64,000 nt of DNA from Flavobacteriales bacterium UBA1993 (GTDB lineage Bacteria > Bacteroidota > Bacteroidia > Flavobacteriales_G > Salibacteraceae): positions 1 to 64,000 of the forward strand of contig DDCZ01000065.1 of assembly GCA_002336485.1 (NCBI GenBank), given 5' to 3'. Under the pieces are notes generated by a model that was not told the DNA's origin, did not search any database, and saw only the letters and a list, made by a program, of their open reading frames with translations. Positions 17,696-27,618 of this stretch are shown piece after piece (positions within the stretch are counted from its first letter, which is position 1; each line of letters begins with the position of its first letter). A program made the position numbers and the translations under genes.

Positions 17696-20203
17696 ATGAA
17701 AAGCATTAACCTGAAGACGGCATGGCCTCATTTGGCTTCGGTCTTGATCATTATTCTTTGCGCATTTATTTATTGCTCTCCAGTTCTCAAAGGGAAATCG
17801 ATGTCCCAGAGTGATATACTGAAGCACAAATCACAGTCAAAGGAAATCTTAGAATATCGTGAATCTGGAGAGGAAATACTTTGGACATCAAGGGTGTTTT
17901 CGGGAATGTCCGTGTTCAATATAAGCGCGAGCTTTAAAACCAATGTGATTTCGGTTATTAAAAAGACCACTACGTTCTTTCCAAATGGGGTCAACATCAT
18001 CATCATTTCCTGCATCGGGTTCTACATTCTAATGTTGATGATGGGCCTGAACCCATGGCTAGCGCTCATAGCTGCTCTGGCCTATGGTCTATCCTCCAAT
18101 TTATTGTCGTCTTTGAATGCAGGCCATAACACCAAGGTCTTGTCTATTGCATATCTGGCTCCCTCAATAGGCGCTGTGATAATGACTTTTAGGGGTAAAA
18201 TATGGGTAGGTTCATTTCTAACATCACTCTTTGTCGGATTGATGATTAGTGCGAGTCACTTTCAGATAGTTTATTACTTCCTTCTAATATCCGTGCTAGG
18301 CGGAGCCATTTTCCTGGCCTATGCCATCAAGGAAAAAATGCTGGACTCCTATTTCAAATCTGTGGTTGCGCTGCTAATCGCTGGGTTGATAGGGTTTCTT
18401 CCAAATTTCAGCAAGATTTATAATGTTAGAGAGCACAGCCAAGAAACAATTCGGGGCGGACAAAAACTTCTTTCGTCAAAATCAGAAAAAGACGAAGGCG
18501 GACTAGACCGAAGCTATGCCATGTCTTGGTCACACGGAATTATGGAATCGTTCACGGTAGTGGTCCCATCCATCTTAGGTGGCTCAAGTGCCGAAGAGTT
18601 GCCAGACAATGGAGCCGTAGCAGAGTTGGTTGGAAAACAACGAAAAGGTCAACCACTTATGGGACCAACATACATTGGAGATCAGCCATTCCTTCAGGGC
18701 GTCATCTATTTCGGAGCTGCGTTTATCTTCCTTTTCTTTCTAGCACTATTTGTAGTTGAGGGCAAGTACAAAGTTTGGCTTTTGGCGGTAATCGCACTTT
18801 CCTTTTTCATTGCATGGGGAAGGCACTTTTCAATTTTCACCGACTTCTTGTTCGACTATCTTCCGATGTATAACAAGTTCAGAACTCCCAGCATGGCATT
18901 GGCTATGGCCGGGATTGCCATCCCGTTACTTGGCATGATAGGCTTGTCAAAAGTATTCGCGAAGGAATTGGACACTGTTAAATTCTCTAAGGCATTCAAA
19001 CTGACGTTGTATTCAACAGGTGGACTAATGCTGATCCTGCTATTGTATGGATTAACAACTGATTGGATGGGTCCAAATGACGCCGCCCTACAAGCAAAAC
19101 AGCCTTGGAGTAACCCAGAATTATTCGCGGCGCTTCTTGAAGACAGAAAGTCCTTATTTCTTTCAGATTGGATGCTATCAACCTTTATCATGGCTATTTG
19201 CGCCGGTGTGATTTGGCTTTATTCTCGAGCCAAACTATCGATGACGATGGCGCTAATTGTGTTGGCCGTTGTTACTATAGGTGATTCCTGGCGAGTGAGT
19301 AAGCGTTATTTGAACGACGACTCTTTTGTAGAACAGCGCAAGTATGACAACCACTTCGCTACAAGCGGCGCCGACAAAGCAATCCTTCAAGACACCGATC
19401 CACATTATCGCGTATTAAACTTAATGGGAAATCCTTGGACAGACGGCCCAACATGCGCTCATCATGAGAATATTGGTGGACACCACGCGGCGAAAGTTCA
19501 ACGATATCAAGATATGATCGAGAACCAATTGCGTACTCAAATCCAGATAATCAACAAGGCAGTATTACAAGGTCCAGAAGGGCTTACGATGAACCCACAG
19601 GTTAGTAAGAGTATGACGGCTTACAACATGCTTAATACGAAGTATTATATCGTCCAGAAAAATGCGCAGGGCGTTGTTCGAAACCCAACCGCTTGTGGCA
19701 ACGCTTGGTTCGTTTCTGATATAAAGCAAGTGAGTTCTCACGACGATGAAATGGCCGCTATTTCAACAATTGACCCGCTCGAAACGGCAATAATTCACAA
19801 TGAATTTGAGGCCGACCTTTACAATTATGAATTTGAAAAGGGTGCGAACGCATCTGTTCAACTTACGGCCTTCAAACCAGATCATTTGGAGTACAAATCA
19901 AACAACTCCTCTGCTGGACTTGCCGTTTTTTCGGAGGTTTACTACACCAATGGATGGAATGCATATGTCGACAATGAACCAGTGGATATTTACCGAGCTA
20001 ACTATATTCTACGGGCAATCAAAATTCCAGCAGGCGAGCACAATATCGAAATGAGGTTCGAACCCGCATCCTATGCAATTGGGGAAGGAGTTTCACTCGC
20101 TGGTTCCATACTTTTTGTACTCTTTGGAGCCGGTGTAGCGTATGCCCGTTGGAAAAACTGGAAAGGGCTCGAAATTCAACCTGAACTCGAGGAAGAAAGC
20201 TAG
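17696..20203 (+). CDS. YfhO-like large membrane protein (GT-C-type fold candidate)
   Basis: An 835-aa polytopic protein with about a dozen hydrophobic segments. A large soluble region (about residues 540-790) precedes a final C-terminal helix and an acidic tail. Such Bacteroidota proteins are annotated as YfhO family; in Firmicutes YfhO-type proteins glycosylate lipoteichoic acid, but the bacteroidal function is unproven. The first luminal loop has the DE-type acidic residues expected of GT-C enzymes (QSDILKHK and ILWTSRVFSGM region). It follows DUF4834 and shares a CTAG double stop with the convergent GT4 gene. It may take part in lipid-linked or surface glycosylation beside the glycan locus. 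Confidence 0.78.
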   Translation: MKSINLKTAWPHLASVLIIILCAFIYCSPVLKGKSMSQSDILKHKSQSKEILEYRESGEEILWTSRVFSGMSVFNISASFKTNVISVIKKTTTFFPNGVNIIIISCIGFYILMLMMGLNPWLALIAALAYGLSSNLLSSLNAGHNTKVLSIAYLAPSIGAVIMTFRGKIWVGSFLTSLFVGLMISASHFQIVYYFLLISVLGGAIFLAYAIKEKMLDSYFKSVVALLIAGLIGFLPNFSKIYNVREHSQETIRGGQKLLSSKSEKDEGGLDRSYAMSWSHGIMESFTVVVPSILGGSSAEELPDNGAVAELVGKQRKGQPLMGPTYIGDQPFLQGVIYFGAAFIFLFFLALFVVEGKYKVWLLAVIALSFFIAWGRHFSIFTDFLFDYLPMYNKFRTPSMALAMAGIAIPLLGMIGLSKVFAKELDTVKFSKAFKLTLYSTGGLMLILLLYGLTTDWMGPNDAALQAKQPWSNPELFAALLEDRKSLFLSDWMLSTFIMAICAGVIWLYSRAKLSMTMALIVLAVVTIGDSWRVSKRYLNDDSFVEQRKYDNHFATSGADKAILQDTDPHYRVLNLMGNPWTDGPTCAHHENIGGHHAAKVQRYQDMIENQLRTQIQIINKAVLQGPEGLTMNPQVSKSMTAYNMLNTKYYIVQKNAQGVVRNPTACGNAWFVSDIKQVSSHDDEMAAISTIDPLETAIIHNEFEADLYNYEFEKGANASVQLTAFKPDHLEYKSNNSSAGLAVFSEVYYTNGWNAYVDNEPVDIYRANYILRAIKIPAGEHNIEMRFEPASYAIGEGVSLAGSILFVLFGAGVAYARWKNWKGLEIQPELEEES

Positions 20204-21495
20204 AGCGACTCTATTATTTGAGACATCTGTTTGGCTAAAGCCTTGAAGTTATACTTCTCCACCTCATCCCAATCGATGGTTTGCATTTGACTGTTCGACT
20301 TCCAAGCATTGAATGCCGATAGGATGAATTTCTTCATTCCTGGCTTGTCCTCATGGTTGTACATGGTACCACAACCGGTTTGTTCCAACACCTTTGCTGC
20401 AGAGCCAGTGGCGCTTCCCAGACCTAGAACAGGCTTTCCAGTTCGGATGTACTCAAATAACTTTGTGGTGAAAATTTGATCCTGCATCCTGCTTTTCCCA
20501 ATGATCAGTAGCTGCACGGACGCCGTTAAAAGCAAATTTGACACCTCCTCTCGAGGCACGTAATCAAAGGTTCGAATATTCTTCTCTACCGGTGTTCTGG
20601 AATAGTAAGAACTAATTTCCTCAGCCACTGAGCCATAAAATTCCAATCGAAGCGCATCTTTCAATTCAGGGTTTTCGGCAATTAGCTCATTCATCAAATC
20701 GAAAAAGACAGGCACAAAATCATTGACTCGCATCGTACCCATATATCGAATGCTAAACCCTTCGTTTTTATCGCCTAATCCCGCTACATCTTTACCCAAC
20801 TCTGCATTATCAAACCCATTTGGTAAAATGGTAGTTTTTGATTTTAGGTCGAGGTGAGGAAAGAAGCCATCGTTCACTGCGGTAAGGTGATCGCAGGTTT
20901 CCAATACGTTTTTTTCCATTCTGCGATTTATGCGATCAGAATAGCCCAATCGCTTTGCTGTGTCGAAATAGAATATTTCGGTCCACGGATCTCGGAAATC
21001 GGCCAACCACTTAATGCCGCTCCATCTCGCTAACTTCATGGCGACAAGGCTTGTGGTAGGTGGTGGTGATGTAGATAAAATGACGTCGGGCTTATGTTTT
21101 TTGATGATCCGCTTCCCCTCACGAACAGCAAATGGATACCATCCAATTTTAGCATCTGGAACAAAAATATTCAACCGTACCCACTTCGCTAATCGCGCTT
21201 TAAACCCCGTCACATCTTTTTGAAACACATCAGTCGTCACTTTTGACTTACTCGTTTTTAAGCTCGACTTTATGAATGAAGTTGGCTCCAAAATATTGGT
21301 GCGATAAACGGTGACTCCCTCCGGAACCTCATCCAACAATCTTTCATCGACAACGTGAGAAAACGCGGTCTTAGTAGTAAGCACTACGATTTCGTGGCCT
21401 TGCTCGCTGAGGTACCTGCACATCTTCAGAATTCGATGAACTCCTGTACCTCCAAATGGCGGCCAGTAATACGATACAATCATTATCCTTTTCAT
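20200..21495 (-). CDS. Glycosyltransferase family 4 (GT-B)
   Basis: A 431-aa retaining glycosyltransferase. The start is ATG at 21495, giving MKRIMIVSYYWPPFGG, the standard GT4 N-terminus with a glycine-rich acceptor loop (GGTGVHR); a longer in-frame reading to 21555 overlaps the upstream gene and adds an unlikely leader. The C-terminal donor-binding half contains the RTGKPVLGLG segment. It is the last gene of the six-gene minus-strand operon and starts 2 bases after the deacetylase stop. It is probably cytoplasmic and adds a sugar to a surface-glycan precursor. Sugar and linkage unknown. Confidence 0.9.
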   Translation of the reverse strand: MKRIMIVSYYWPPFGGTGVHRILKMCRYLSEQGHEIVVLTTKTAFSHVVDERLLDEVPEGVTVYRTNILEPTSFIKSSLKTSKSKVTTDVFQKDVTGFKARLAKWVRLNIFVPDAKIGWYPFAVREGKRIIKKHKPDVILSTSPPPTTSLVAMKLARWSGIKWLADFRDPWTEIFYFDTAKRLGYSDRINRRMEKNVLETCDHLTAVNDGFFPHLDLKSKTTILPNGFDNAELGKDVAGLGDKNEGFSIRYMGTMRVNDFVPVFFDLMNELIAENPELKDALRLEFYGSVAEEISSYYSRTPVEKNIRTFDYVPREEVSNLLLTASVQLLIIGKSRMQDQIFTTKLFEYIRTGKPVLGLGSATGSAAKVLEQTGCGTMYNHEDKPGMKKFILSAFNAWKSNSQMQTIDWDEVEKYNFKALAKQMSQIIESL

Positions 21496-21497
21496 CC

Positions 21498-22793
21498 CTA
21501 GTAGTCTGCCAAAATTTCGGATTGGGTAATTCCCGTCAATCCTGTTTGCCTGCAATAGTCCAAAACAAACTTATACACGTCCAAATAGCCGTTATATTTT
21601 AATTCACTGAAGTAGTTGTTGTGCCATAAAATGGAGAGGACGGCATCATTTTTATTCTTCTCAATAAACGAAACAATCAGATCCTGCATCTCCGATTTCG
21701 GAAGCTTCATGTACGTCCAGTTCGTAGTGTCCATAACGTTTAGAGGAACCATAAGACACTCAAATGCGCGCCCTTTCACCGGGTGAAATGGGCGATATGG
21801 CAATCCATATGAATTTCGAAACCCAAAGTGTTCAGCGAAGCCCATACTAAAATCGATTTCCACTTCGAAGGCATCCAATGCATCAAAATGAGCTGGAACA
21901 GATAATTTCAAAAAATGATTTCTATTGCTGCGATGGTCCAAGGCTAGATGCCCCATCTCTTCCGAAAAATTTGTCTCCGACAGCGATTTATGGAGACCGA
22001 TCTCAAAACCACGATTTTTGATTCTGTCAATTTGCTCAGCAACCTTCCTGTTTTTCAAATCATAGTCTGAATTTCTCAATGACCGACCTTCAATCTCTAC
22101 CCGATGCTGATTTACTAACCAAAAAAAAGTAGACTTCACGTCATACTCGCTTGTAATATCCATAATCCGATCCAAATTGAACCAAGCTGGTCGAGCCATC
22201 GCCTCGTTCCAAAGGAGCTGTAGAAGAATATCAAATCGCCCCTTTTTTAGGGCATAGAATCCATCTTGAAGTAGTCCACCGTGAATGGTATCAATATCAT
22301 GAGAAACAAAAATTCGAGAACTCTGCTGCTTCCAGCGAACACCATTTATGTTGAATTCAGTTACAAGTCTTCGAAAATGTGATAGGACTAGATTTTCCTC
22401 TACACAATTGAAATTGTATTGGAGGCTCTGCGAAAAGCCAAATCTCCCCAAGGAGTCGTGTGGTTTTGCTCCATATTCTTGGAGATAATTTACCAGATAA
22501 ACTATCGTGGATATGTAGTCATTTGACCCGTTGTCATTTTTGATAATCAAACCATCAGCGAAAAGGTCGTCCCAATCAAAACGGGACTTACTATATCGAT
22601 CCGTCGCTGTCGATGAAACGAGAATGGCTTCCTCGTTTTCCTTAAGAGTGAGGTGAAGGCTTATTGGTTGATCAACTAAACAATGATTCCGAAACAAGGA
22701 GCCGAGAGTATGCTCAACTATGCGCTGATAGTTCGTTGAGATACCTTCAGATACATCAACAGAGATGCTCAAATGTTCAGAACTCGATTCCAC
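21498..22793 (-). CDS. Polysaccharide deacetylase-like protein with N-terminal DUF7033-type region
   Basis: A 431-aa protein. Residues 1-150 form an uncharacterised N-terminal region typical of Bacteroidota deacetylase-like proteins. From residue 160 a NodB-like barrel follows, with the metal motif FVSHDID (His165, Asp166, Asp168), TFFWLV, GFEIGLHKS and a late WHNN. This suggests metal-dependent removal of acyl groups from amino sugars, though His ligands of motif 2 are not all clear. The start is GTG at 22793 and no closer ATG fits. It lies 18 bases after the tandem flavodoxin gene and 2 bases before the GT4 gene in the same operon. No signal peptide, so it acts in the cytoplasm or at the inner membrane. 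Confidence 0.8.
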   Translation of the reverse strand: MESSSEHLSISVDVSEGISTNYQRIVEHTLGSLFRNHCLVDQPISLHLTLKENEEAILVSSTATDRYSKSRFDWDDLFADGLIIKNDNGSNDYISTIVYLVNYLQEYGAKPHDSLGRFGFSQSLQYNFNCVEENLVLSHFRRLVTEFNINGVRWKQQSSRIFVSHDIDTIHGGLLQDGFYALKKGRFDILLQLLWNEAMARPAWFNLDRIMDITSEYDVKSTFFWLVNQHRVEIEGRSLRNSDYDLKNRKVAEQIDRIKNRGFEIGLHKSLSETNFSEEMGHLALDHRSNRNHFLKLSVPAHFDALDAFEVEIDFSMGFAEHFGFRNSYGLPYRPFHPVKGRAFECLMVPLNVMDTTNWTYMKLPKSEMQDLIVSFIEKNKNDAVLSILWHNNYFSELKYNGYLDVYKFVLDYCRQTGLTGITQSEILADY

Positions 22794-22811
22794 TTCTGTG
22801 TGTTAATTAAA

Positions 22812-24317
22812 CTACTCCTTTAACCGTCTTTCGGCCATTAGCTTGATTTTACCGACTCGATCGGTCACCATTTCAATTCTCTTGTTCATTCGCTCGTCTT
22901 CCGCATCCTTGACTGCACTTAAAACATATCCTACAGGATTATACTTCAAATGATTTATACCCTCTGCATAGACCTGAAGTTTTCCTGAGACAGTCTGTCG
23001 AATTATGCTGTTTGCACGTAAAAACCGATTCGAGACTTCTTCATGATTTAAGATAACTCCATCCTTTTCATACGCAATTATTGGCTTGCTTAAAATAGTG
23101 TGATGACGAATCATAGAAGTGACCATTCGTATATCGAGATTTTCATCACTTCCGAGCTCTTCAATGATCATCGGGCAAGAAAGAATATCGCTCAGCACGT
23201 AGTCTCCTCTTCTTAGGTATCGAGTTCGCTCCATGAAGCGTTGATAGGAGCTTTCCAACCCTACTCGATCAACCGGGCTGTAGGCAACAGGAATTACCGC
23301 ATCTGTATCAATCAATGATTTGTGCAACACCTCCAATTCATCGGTTTTGCTCTTTATAATGCACCTGTAAGATTCGTCCACATCAACATGTGTTGGACAA
23401 ATATCACACGCCAAGCAACGAAAAATATTCTTGTCAGCTATCTCTATGATTGAGGCTTCAACCTGCTCTGAATCCACGCCTAAAAGCAGCTCTTTGATGT
23501 ATTCTTTCGCTCGATCGTCCTTATCTTGTAGTAGCCAGAACGTGATTCGATGTTTTCCGACAAGCGATTTTTTCTTCGAAATCTTCATTAGTTCAGCCAC
23601 ACGAGCTAATCGACGACCAGTACCCATAGCCGTTTTCAATCCATATTCGTCCTTCTGCATGGTTCCAACATCACCAGCCAAACCTGTTCCGCCATACTGA
23701 CTCGTGGTTTCTGAGTCATTTCCTACTCCAAGCATTCCGGAGTTAATCATATCCATCAATTGGTAGATTAGCGTGGTCTCTTGGCCACCATTCCGCTTAG
23801 CTCCAACTGCAATTCCGGCATAGACCTTGGTATCAAGGGAATCCCTTAATTCATCATCATTTCGGATCATATTAAGCAGCGACTGAGCCAATGAACTTCG
23901 ATCACCGAAGTAGACTGGCGTGGCAATTAAAAAGCCATCACTATTTTTCAACTTCTCCTTAAGTGTATTTAGGTCTAAGCTTTTTTTAGATTCAGTAAAG
24001 TATTCGCTCAGAGATAAGTGGTCAATTTCAGCACCCAACATTTTTGCAGACCATAAGGCTGCAGTCAGGGCCACCTCAGAATTACTCAACCCTTTATTGC
24101 CTTTAAGCTTTTTAAGATTGGTATACATTTTATCAAAAGGTAATAACTCCTCTCGACCAGCCTCAATAAAGTTCTTCAAGTGAAACTCTGCTTCTTGAGT
24201 TAGAAACTCATTCAGCCCCTCTTCGGTAGAGATCGCTGTGATCTCATCTATCAAACTCACATTTCCAATACCTCGTCTTGCATTACGCAGACTCGCAGAA
24301 ATTCCTAATATCTTCAT
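22812..24317 (-). CDS. Tandem flavodoxin-like / NADPH-dependent FMN reductase-fold protein
   Basis: A 501-aa cytoplasmic protein made of two flavodoxin-like halves. The first (1 to about 250) opens with MKILGISASLRNARRG, the FMN phosphate loop, and has ATPVYFGDRSS, the second FMN loop. The second (about 258-501) opens HRITFWLLQ, has a Cys cluster CLACDICP (C-x2-C-x2-C) and then AYSPVDRVGLESSYQRFMERT, matching the second FMN loop of flavodoxin-family reductases. The phosphate loop of half two looks degenerate. A redox or dehydration step on a biosynthetic intermediate is plausible. It sits 28 bases after the enolase-superfamily gene in the glycan operon. The double arrangement is unusual; function not known to me. 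Confidence 0.7.
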   Translation of the reverse strand: MKILGISASLRNARRGIGNVSLIDEITAISTEEGLNEFLTQEAEFHLKNFIEAGREELLPFDKMYTNLKKLKGNKGLSNSEVALTAALWSAKMLGAEIDHLSLSEYFTESKKSLDLNTLKEKLKNSDGFLIATPVYFGDRSSLAQSLLNMIRNDDELRDSLDTKVYAGIAVGAKRNGGQETTLIYQLMDMINSGMLGVGNDSETTSQYGGTGLAGDVGTMQKDEYGLKTAMGTGRRLARVAELMKISKKKSLVGKHRITFWLLQDKDDRAKEYIKELLLGVDSEQVEASIIEIADKNIFRCLACDICPTHVDVDESYRCIIKSKTDELEVLHKSLIDTDAVIPVAYSPVDRVGLESSYQRFMERTRYLRRGDYVLSDILSCPMIIEELGSDENLDIRMVTSMIRHHTILSKPIIAYEKDGVILNHEEVSNRFLRANSIIRQTVSGKLQVYAEGINHLKYNPVGYVLSAVKDAEDERMNKRIEMVTDRVGKIKLMAERRLKE

Positions 24318-24345
24318 AGTCGTAATCTATGATGCGAACTTACGA

Positions 24346-25398
24346 TTACTCTAACTTCTTTCTCACGCGACCCGTGATGTAATTTTCAATTGTCGCATCG
24401 CTAAAATCGAAGTCTCCGCTGACTTCTGCGTTCCCTTTATTAAATGAGATCATCTCCGATTGAAGCGGTATGTGTTTTAGAAACCCGTTGAACTCCCCAG
24501 CGGTTTTAACACCACAGCTTTGAGCAAGACGAATCTCATCGAAGCAGCCAAGAATCGATTGAACGCCGTTTCCGAAAACCACAGCAAATCCTGCATTTTG
24601 AGATCGTTTGATAAGGTCAACGGTTCGCCTTATTCCTCCGTGCTTTTGCATTTTCAATTTGACATATGCCGAACATTTCGATTCTGCAGCTTTCTCAACG
24701 TCACTTGTTATCCAAATCGACTCATCAAGCATAAGCGGAACGGGTGAGCTTTCATTTAATTTTTCCATCTCCAGCCATTGATTTGGTTTGAATGGCTGTT
24801 CAAACAACTCAACTTTGTTGGGTTCAAGTGCCTGAACAAAATCGCAAGCATCCTGATACTGAAACCCCTGATTTGCGTCTATTCGAATCTTGACAGCATC
24901 GGGTAGAATTTCCTGAAGGAAACGAATCTTCGCTAAATCTGATTTGAGATTGCCCTGAACCTTCACCTTAATTGTAGAAAACCCGGCATCAATTTGAGCT
25001 TTCAATTGATGATCAATTACAGATTGATCGGAGGATGAAATAATTCCGACCAATGGGAGGCTTATTGGATTCTGTTTAAGTGGTGTTTCAATTTTGTCTA
25101 GTGCTTGGGAAATACAGCCTACCGCAAATGGATCTGAAACCTGATACTCTGCCGCAACATGCCTGAGTGACTCCAATGAACTCGAACGTTTGACTATGTT
25201 CTTTATGCAATTCTCAATACTCGCACTTGTTTCCCACGAATAACCCGGCAAAGCCGTTGTTTCTCCCCAAAACTCCACATCATCAATAGTGATTTTGCAA
25301 TAAGTGCAATCAAACGCCTCGACCTTAGCGAAGGATAAAAAATAGGGCTCCAAAAGAGGGATAGCCGCCTTAATTATCTCTATTGATTTACTTGACAC
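24346..25398 (-). CDS. Enolase-superfamily (MR/MLE subgroup) epimerase or lyase
   Basis: A 350-aa enzyme with a complete active site. The KxK pair is at Lys144/Lys146 (IKVKVQG), metal ligands are Asp174 (RIDANQG), Glu200 (LFEQP) and Asp225 (MLDES), and a lysine on the opposite face lies in VKLKMQKHGG. The N-terminal capping domain (SKSIEIIKAAIPLLEPY) supports the GTG start at 25398, which overlaps the ATP-grasp stop by 11 bases. The pattern fits muconate-lactonizing, N-acylamino-acid racemase, dipeptide epimerase or OSBS-like enzymes; the exact reaction cannot be told. MenC is an alternative, but the context is a glycan operon rather than menaquinone genes. Confidence 0.8.
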   Translation of the reverse strand: MSSKSIEIIKAAIPLLEPYFLSFAKVEAFDCTYCKITIDDVEFWGETTALPGYSWETSASIENCIKNIVKRSSSLESLRHVAAEYQVSDPFAVGCISQALDKIETPLKQNPISLPLVGIISSSDQSVIDHQLKAQIDAGFSTIKVKVQGNLKSDLAKIRFLQEILPDAVKIRIDANQGFQYQDACDFVQALEPNKVELFEQPFKPNQWLEMEKLNESSPVPLMLDESIWITSDVEKAAESKCSAYVKLKMQKHGGIRRTVDLIKRSQNAGFAVVFGNGVQSILGCFDEIRLAQSCGVKTAGEFNGFLKHIPLQSEMISFNKGNAEVSGDFDFSDATIENYITGRVRKKLE

Positions 25399-26578
25399 CT
25401 ATCCAAACTTTGAAGATTAAAATGAATGCATCAACAACTTGTTTAACGAATGGTAGTGGATCATCTAGATAAAAATTCCCACGTGTCTTTGCGGCAAAAT
25501 TTCTCTTGACACTTTGACCAAACTCTGAGACAAATGATCCCAATGATTTGGGTTGGGTGAAAATGGTAGCGAACTCATCGTTAAGCCATCGATAGCGCAT
25601 TCCCACAACATGGGTATCTGAATAGTGGTTTTCATTACCTGAGGCGTGTTGCACAAACCAAAAAGGATAATCAAACCCCGCATCAATAGTGAGTTGAGTT
25701 GTTCCCCAAAACTTCGGGTTAATTTCTATCAAATAGCACTCCCCTGTCTCCGTCTGTTTGATCCAATCCATCTCTATGTGCCCTGTCCAGCCTAACTCTC
25801 GGAGTAGCTTATCTGTACCCGATTTCACTTCGGATTCATCTACAGTTAGGTTAACTATACCTCCACCGCCCTCAAGCCACGCCGTCATTTCACGCTTTTG
25901 AGTTAAAATAGCCTTAGGCTCACCATTGATCGAAAATGCGGTAGAATCAATCAACTCACCCTCAATCAGTTCTTGTATAAGCGGAAAATTATCTCCTTCA
26001 AATTGAAATCCAAAGTCTCTTTGATACGCCTCGTAAAAATGATTCGAGTCGGAGGTATATTTAATTAATCCTCTTGACGCATATGAGTCGTTAAACTTCA
26101 CAATGACCACTCCATTTGTAGCATCGGCAACTTTCCTTAACTCATCCTTATTCGAAGCTGTAAAAGTTCTTGGAGTCCGGATTCCATGTTTTGATGCGAA
26201 TGCCATGCAGGAGTCCTTATTATGAACCAACATCATTTTATCGTAGTCCTCCGATAAGACGTTCGTGTACTGACTAAACCGCTCCTTGTATTTTGAAATA
26301 AAATTGGAATAATAGGTCCCGCCGGCTAATAAGGCTGTATAGTTCCCGTTTTCCAAAATACCTTCGATTAGCTCGGCCTTTCCATCATCTGAATCTTCAG
26401 TTAGTTCAAAAACTCGACGTGCATACTTTGATCTAAAGGCTTTTTCAAATGCGGCAAAAACGAAATTTTGGTTTTTTTCTACCAAGATGTCGCAATCGAA
26501 TCCTTTTGACCCTAGACTTCTAAGAATAGCAATCGAATTGCGGAGATATCCATCTAAAATGAGAACCTTATCAGCCAT
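25388..26578 (-). CDS. ATP-grasp ligase-like protein
   Basis: A 396-aa protein. An N-terminal Rossmann-like half (VLILDGYLRNSIAILRSLG) is followed by an ATP-grasp fold: the KFNDSYASRGL lysine/glycine loop near residue 175, the acidic metal site in ECYLIEINPKFWGT near residue 285, and the closing QLTIDAGFDYP. It belongs to the carboxylate-amine ligases that activate a carboxylate as acyl phosphate and join it to an amine, so it may attach an amino acid or similar group in the pathway. It overlaps the sulfotransferase gene by 8 bases and the enolase gene by 11. The C-terminus (VKQVVDAFILIFKVWIG) is hydrophobic and may touch the membrane. Confidence 0.82.
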   Translation of the reverse strand: MADKVLILDGYLRNSIAILRSLGSKGFDCDILVEKNQNFVFAAFEKAFRSKYARRVFELTEDSDDGKAELIEGILENGNYTALLAGGTYYSNFISKYKERFSQYTNVLSEDYDKMMLVHNKDSCMAFASKHGIRTPRTFTASNKDELRKVADATNGVVIVKFNDSYASRGLIKYTSDSNHFYEAYQRDFGFQFEGDNFPLIQELIEGELIDSTAFSINGEPKAILTQKREMTAWLEGGGGIVNLTVDESEVKSGTDKLLRELGWTGHIEMDWIKQTETGECYLIEINPKFWGTTQLTIDAGFDYPFWFVQHASGNENHYSDTHVVGMRYRWLNDEFATIFTQPKSLGSFVSEFGQSVKRNFAAKTRGNFYLDDPLPFVKQVVDAFILIFKVWIGVK

Positions 26579-27470
26579 TTCCTGCGCCTTTTGGGTACCA
26601 TTTATTCACATCAAGTTCCGGGAAATAGTCGAACAATTCGCGCGTTCCTTCTGTCCAAAGCTGTTTCTCCAATCGTGCTCTTAGCTCGTCAGAAAGCACC
26701 TCTTCTTTCGGAATTGGCTTCGAATTTAACCGAAGGTATAATGGGATTAGGACCTTCTCCTTAATTCCATCACCAAAGAAGTCCTGTGCTTTTTGAGCAA
26801 AATTGTGCAACCCCCGATTTCGAATGCCCGATGATTCATTTCGTTTTAGAAAACCGTAAGTATCATAGAAATTTGGATCAATATCTAACCTCGAAGAGAG
26901 TCGCTTCATAAAATTGACCTTGTCCTGAAATAGCTCTTCTGACTGATACACCCATACTCTGTCTCGTCCAAAAACATCAATCCACTTCTTTAAGTGAAGT
27001 AAGTAGTTGCTATGCTGAAGTACATCATATTGAGGCCCATTGTCAACCGTCCATTGAATATATTCAGGAAAGGTCATTGAAGGATTGAATCTGTTTAATC
27101 GATGTTTTGAATAAACGAATTGCGAAAAAGCCCTCTTTATGGGTTCCCGGAGCAGGAATATGATCTTTGGTTTGCTTTCCAGTCTTGGAATTTCGATCAG
27201 CGGAGTTTTTTGGAATATATACTGTGGAGTGGCCTCAATGACAATCTTCTCAGAAGTGTGATCAGCAAAATATTTCGAATACTCGTCCAATCCATGCTCG
27301 TGAATATTTGCATTCGCATTAAACTTCTGTAAAATTTCATCGTGAAAAAAGTGCGTCTCTTTTGCCGATGACGCACAGACATCTGGATGGGCTGCCATCC
27401 AAAAAAACAATGAGGTACTCCCGCATTTGGTACCTCCTCCGATGATCACATTTGGTAAAAGTCGCTCCAT
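26571..27470 (-). CDS. Sulfotransferase (heparan sulfate N-/O-sulfotransferase-like)
   Basis: A 299-aa protein that would transfer sulfate from PAPS to a carbohydrate. The 5'-phosphosulfate loop is GGTKCGSTSL at residues 12-21, and the 3'-phosphate region follows as LLREPIKRAFSQF. The start is taken as ATG at 27470 (MERLLPN); a GTG 12 bases further upstream is also possible. It is the first gene of the tight six-gene operon, and its stop overlaps the ATP-grasp start by 8 bases. It points to a sulfated surface polymer or small molecule. It is divergent from the formyltransferase gene. Confidence 0.87.
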   Translation of the reverse strand: MERLLPNVIIGGGTKCGSTSLFFWMAAHPDVCASSAKETHFFHDEILQKFNANANIHEHGLDEYSKYFADHTSEKIVIEATPQYIFQKTPLIEIPRLESKPKIIFLLREPIKRAFSQFVYSKHRLNRFNPSMTFPEYIQWTVDNGPQYDVLQHSNYLLHLKKWIDVFGRDRVWVYQSEELFQDKVNFMKRLSSRLDIDPNFYDTYGFLKRNESSGIRNRGLHNFAQKAQDFFGDGIKEKVLIPLYLRLNSKPIPKEEVLSDELRARLEKQLWTEGTRELFDYFPELDVNKWYPKGAGNG

Positions 27471-27618
27471 GGAATCGATCACAAAGATGCCTATTGTGAG
27501 GACATAAGACTGACATTATTTCACTGTTCGTCATCGATTTTCAGTCTTGTGAATGACAATCCCATTTTTCTTTTAAGTATTGGCTCACAATTGTGCAAAT
27601 CATCCGTTCTTTGTTTCG

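Noticed and set aside
24346..25398. Calling the enolase-superfamily gene menC because menB is in the window
   Set aside because: menB is 17 kb away, the gene is embedded in a glycan operon, and the N-terminal and GNGVQS regions look more like MR/MLE racemases. MenC remains possible but unproven.
27587..27596. CACAATTGTG palindrome between the divergent sulfotransferase and formyltransferase genes
   Set aside because: A 10-bp palindrome in an AT-rich gap is weak evidence for an operator without a second copy or a known regulator.
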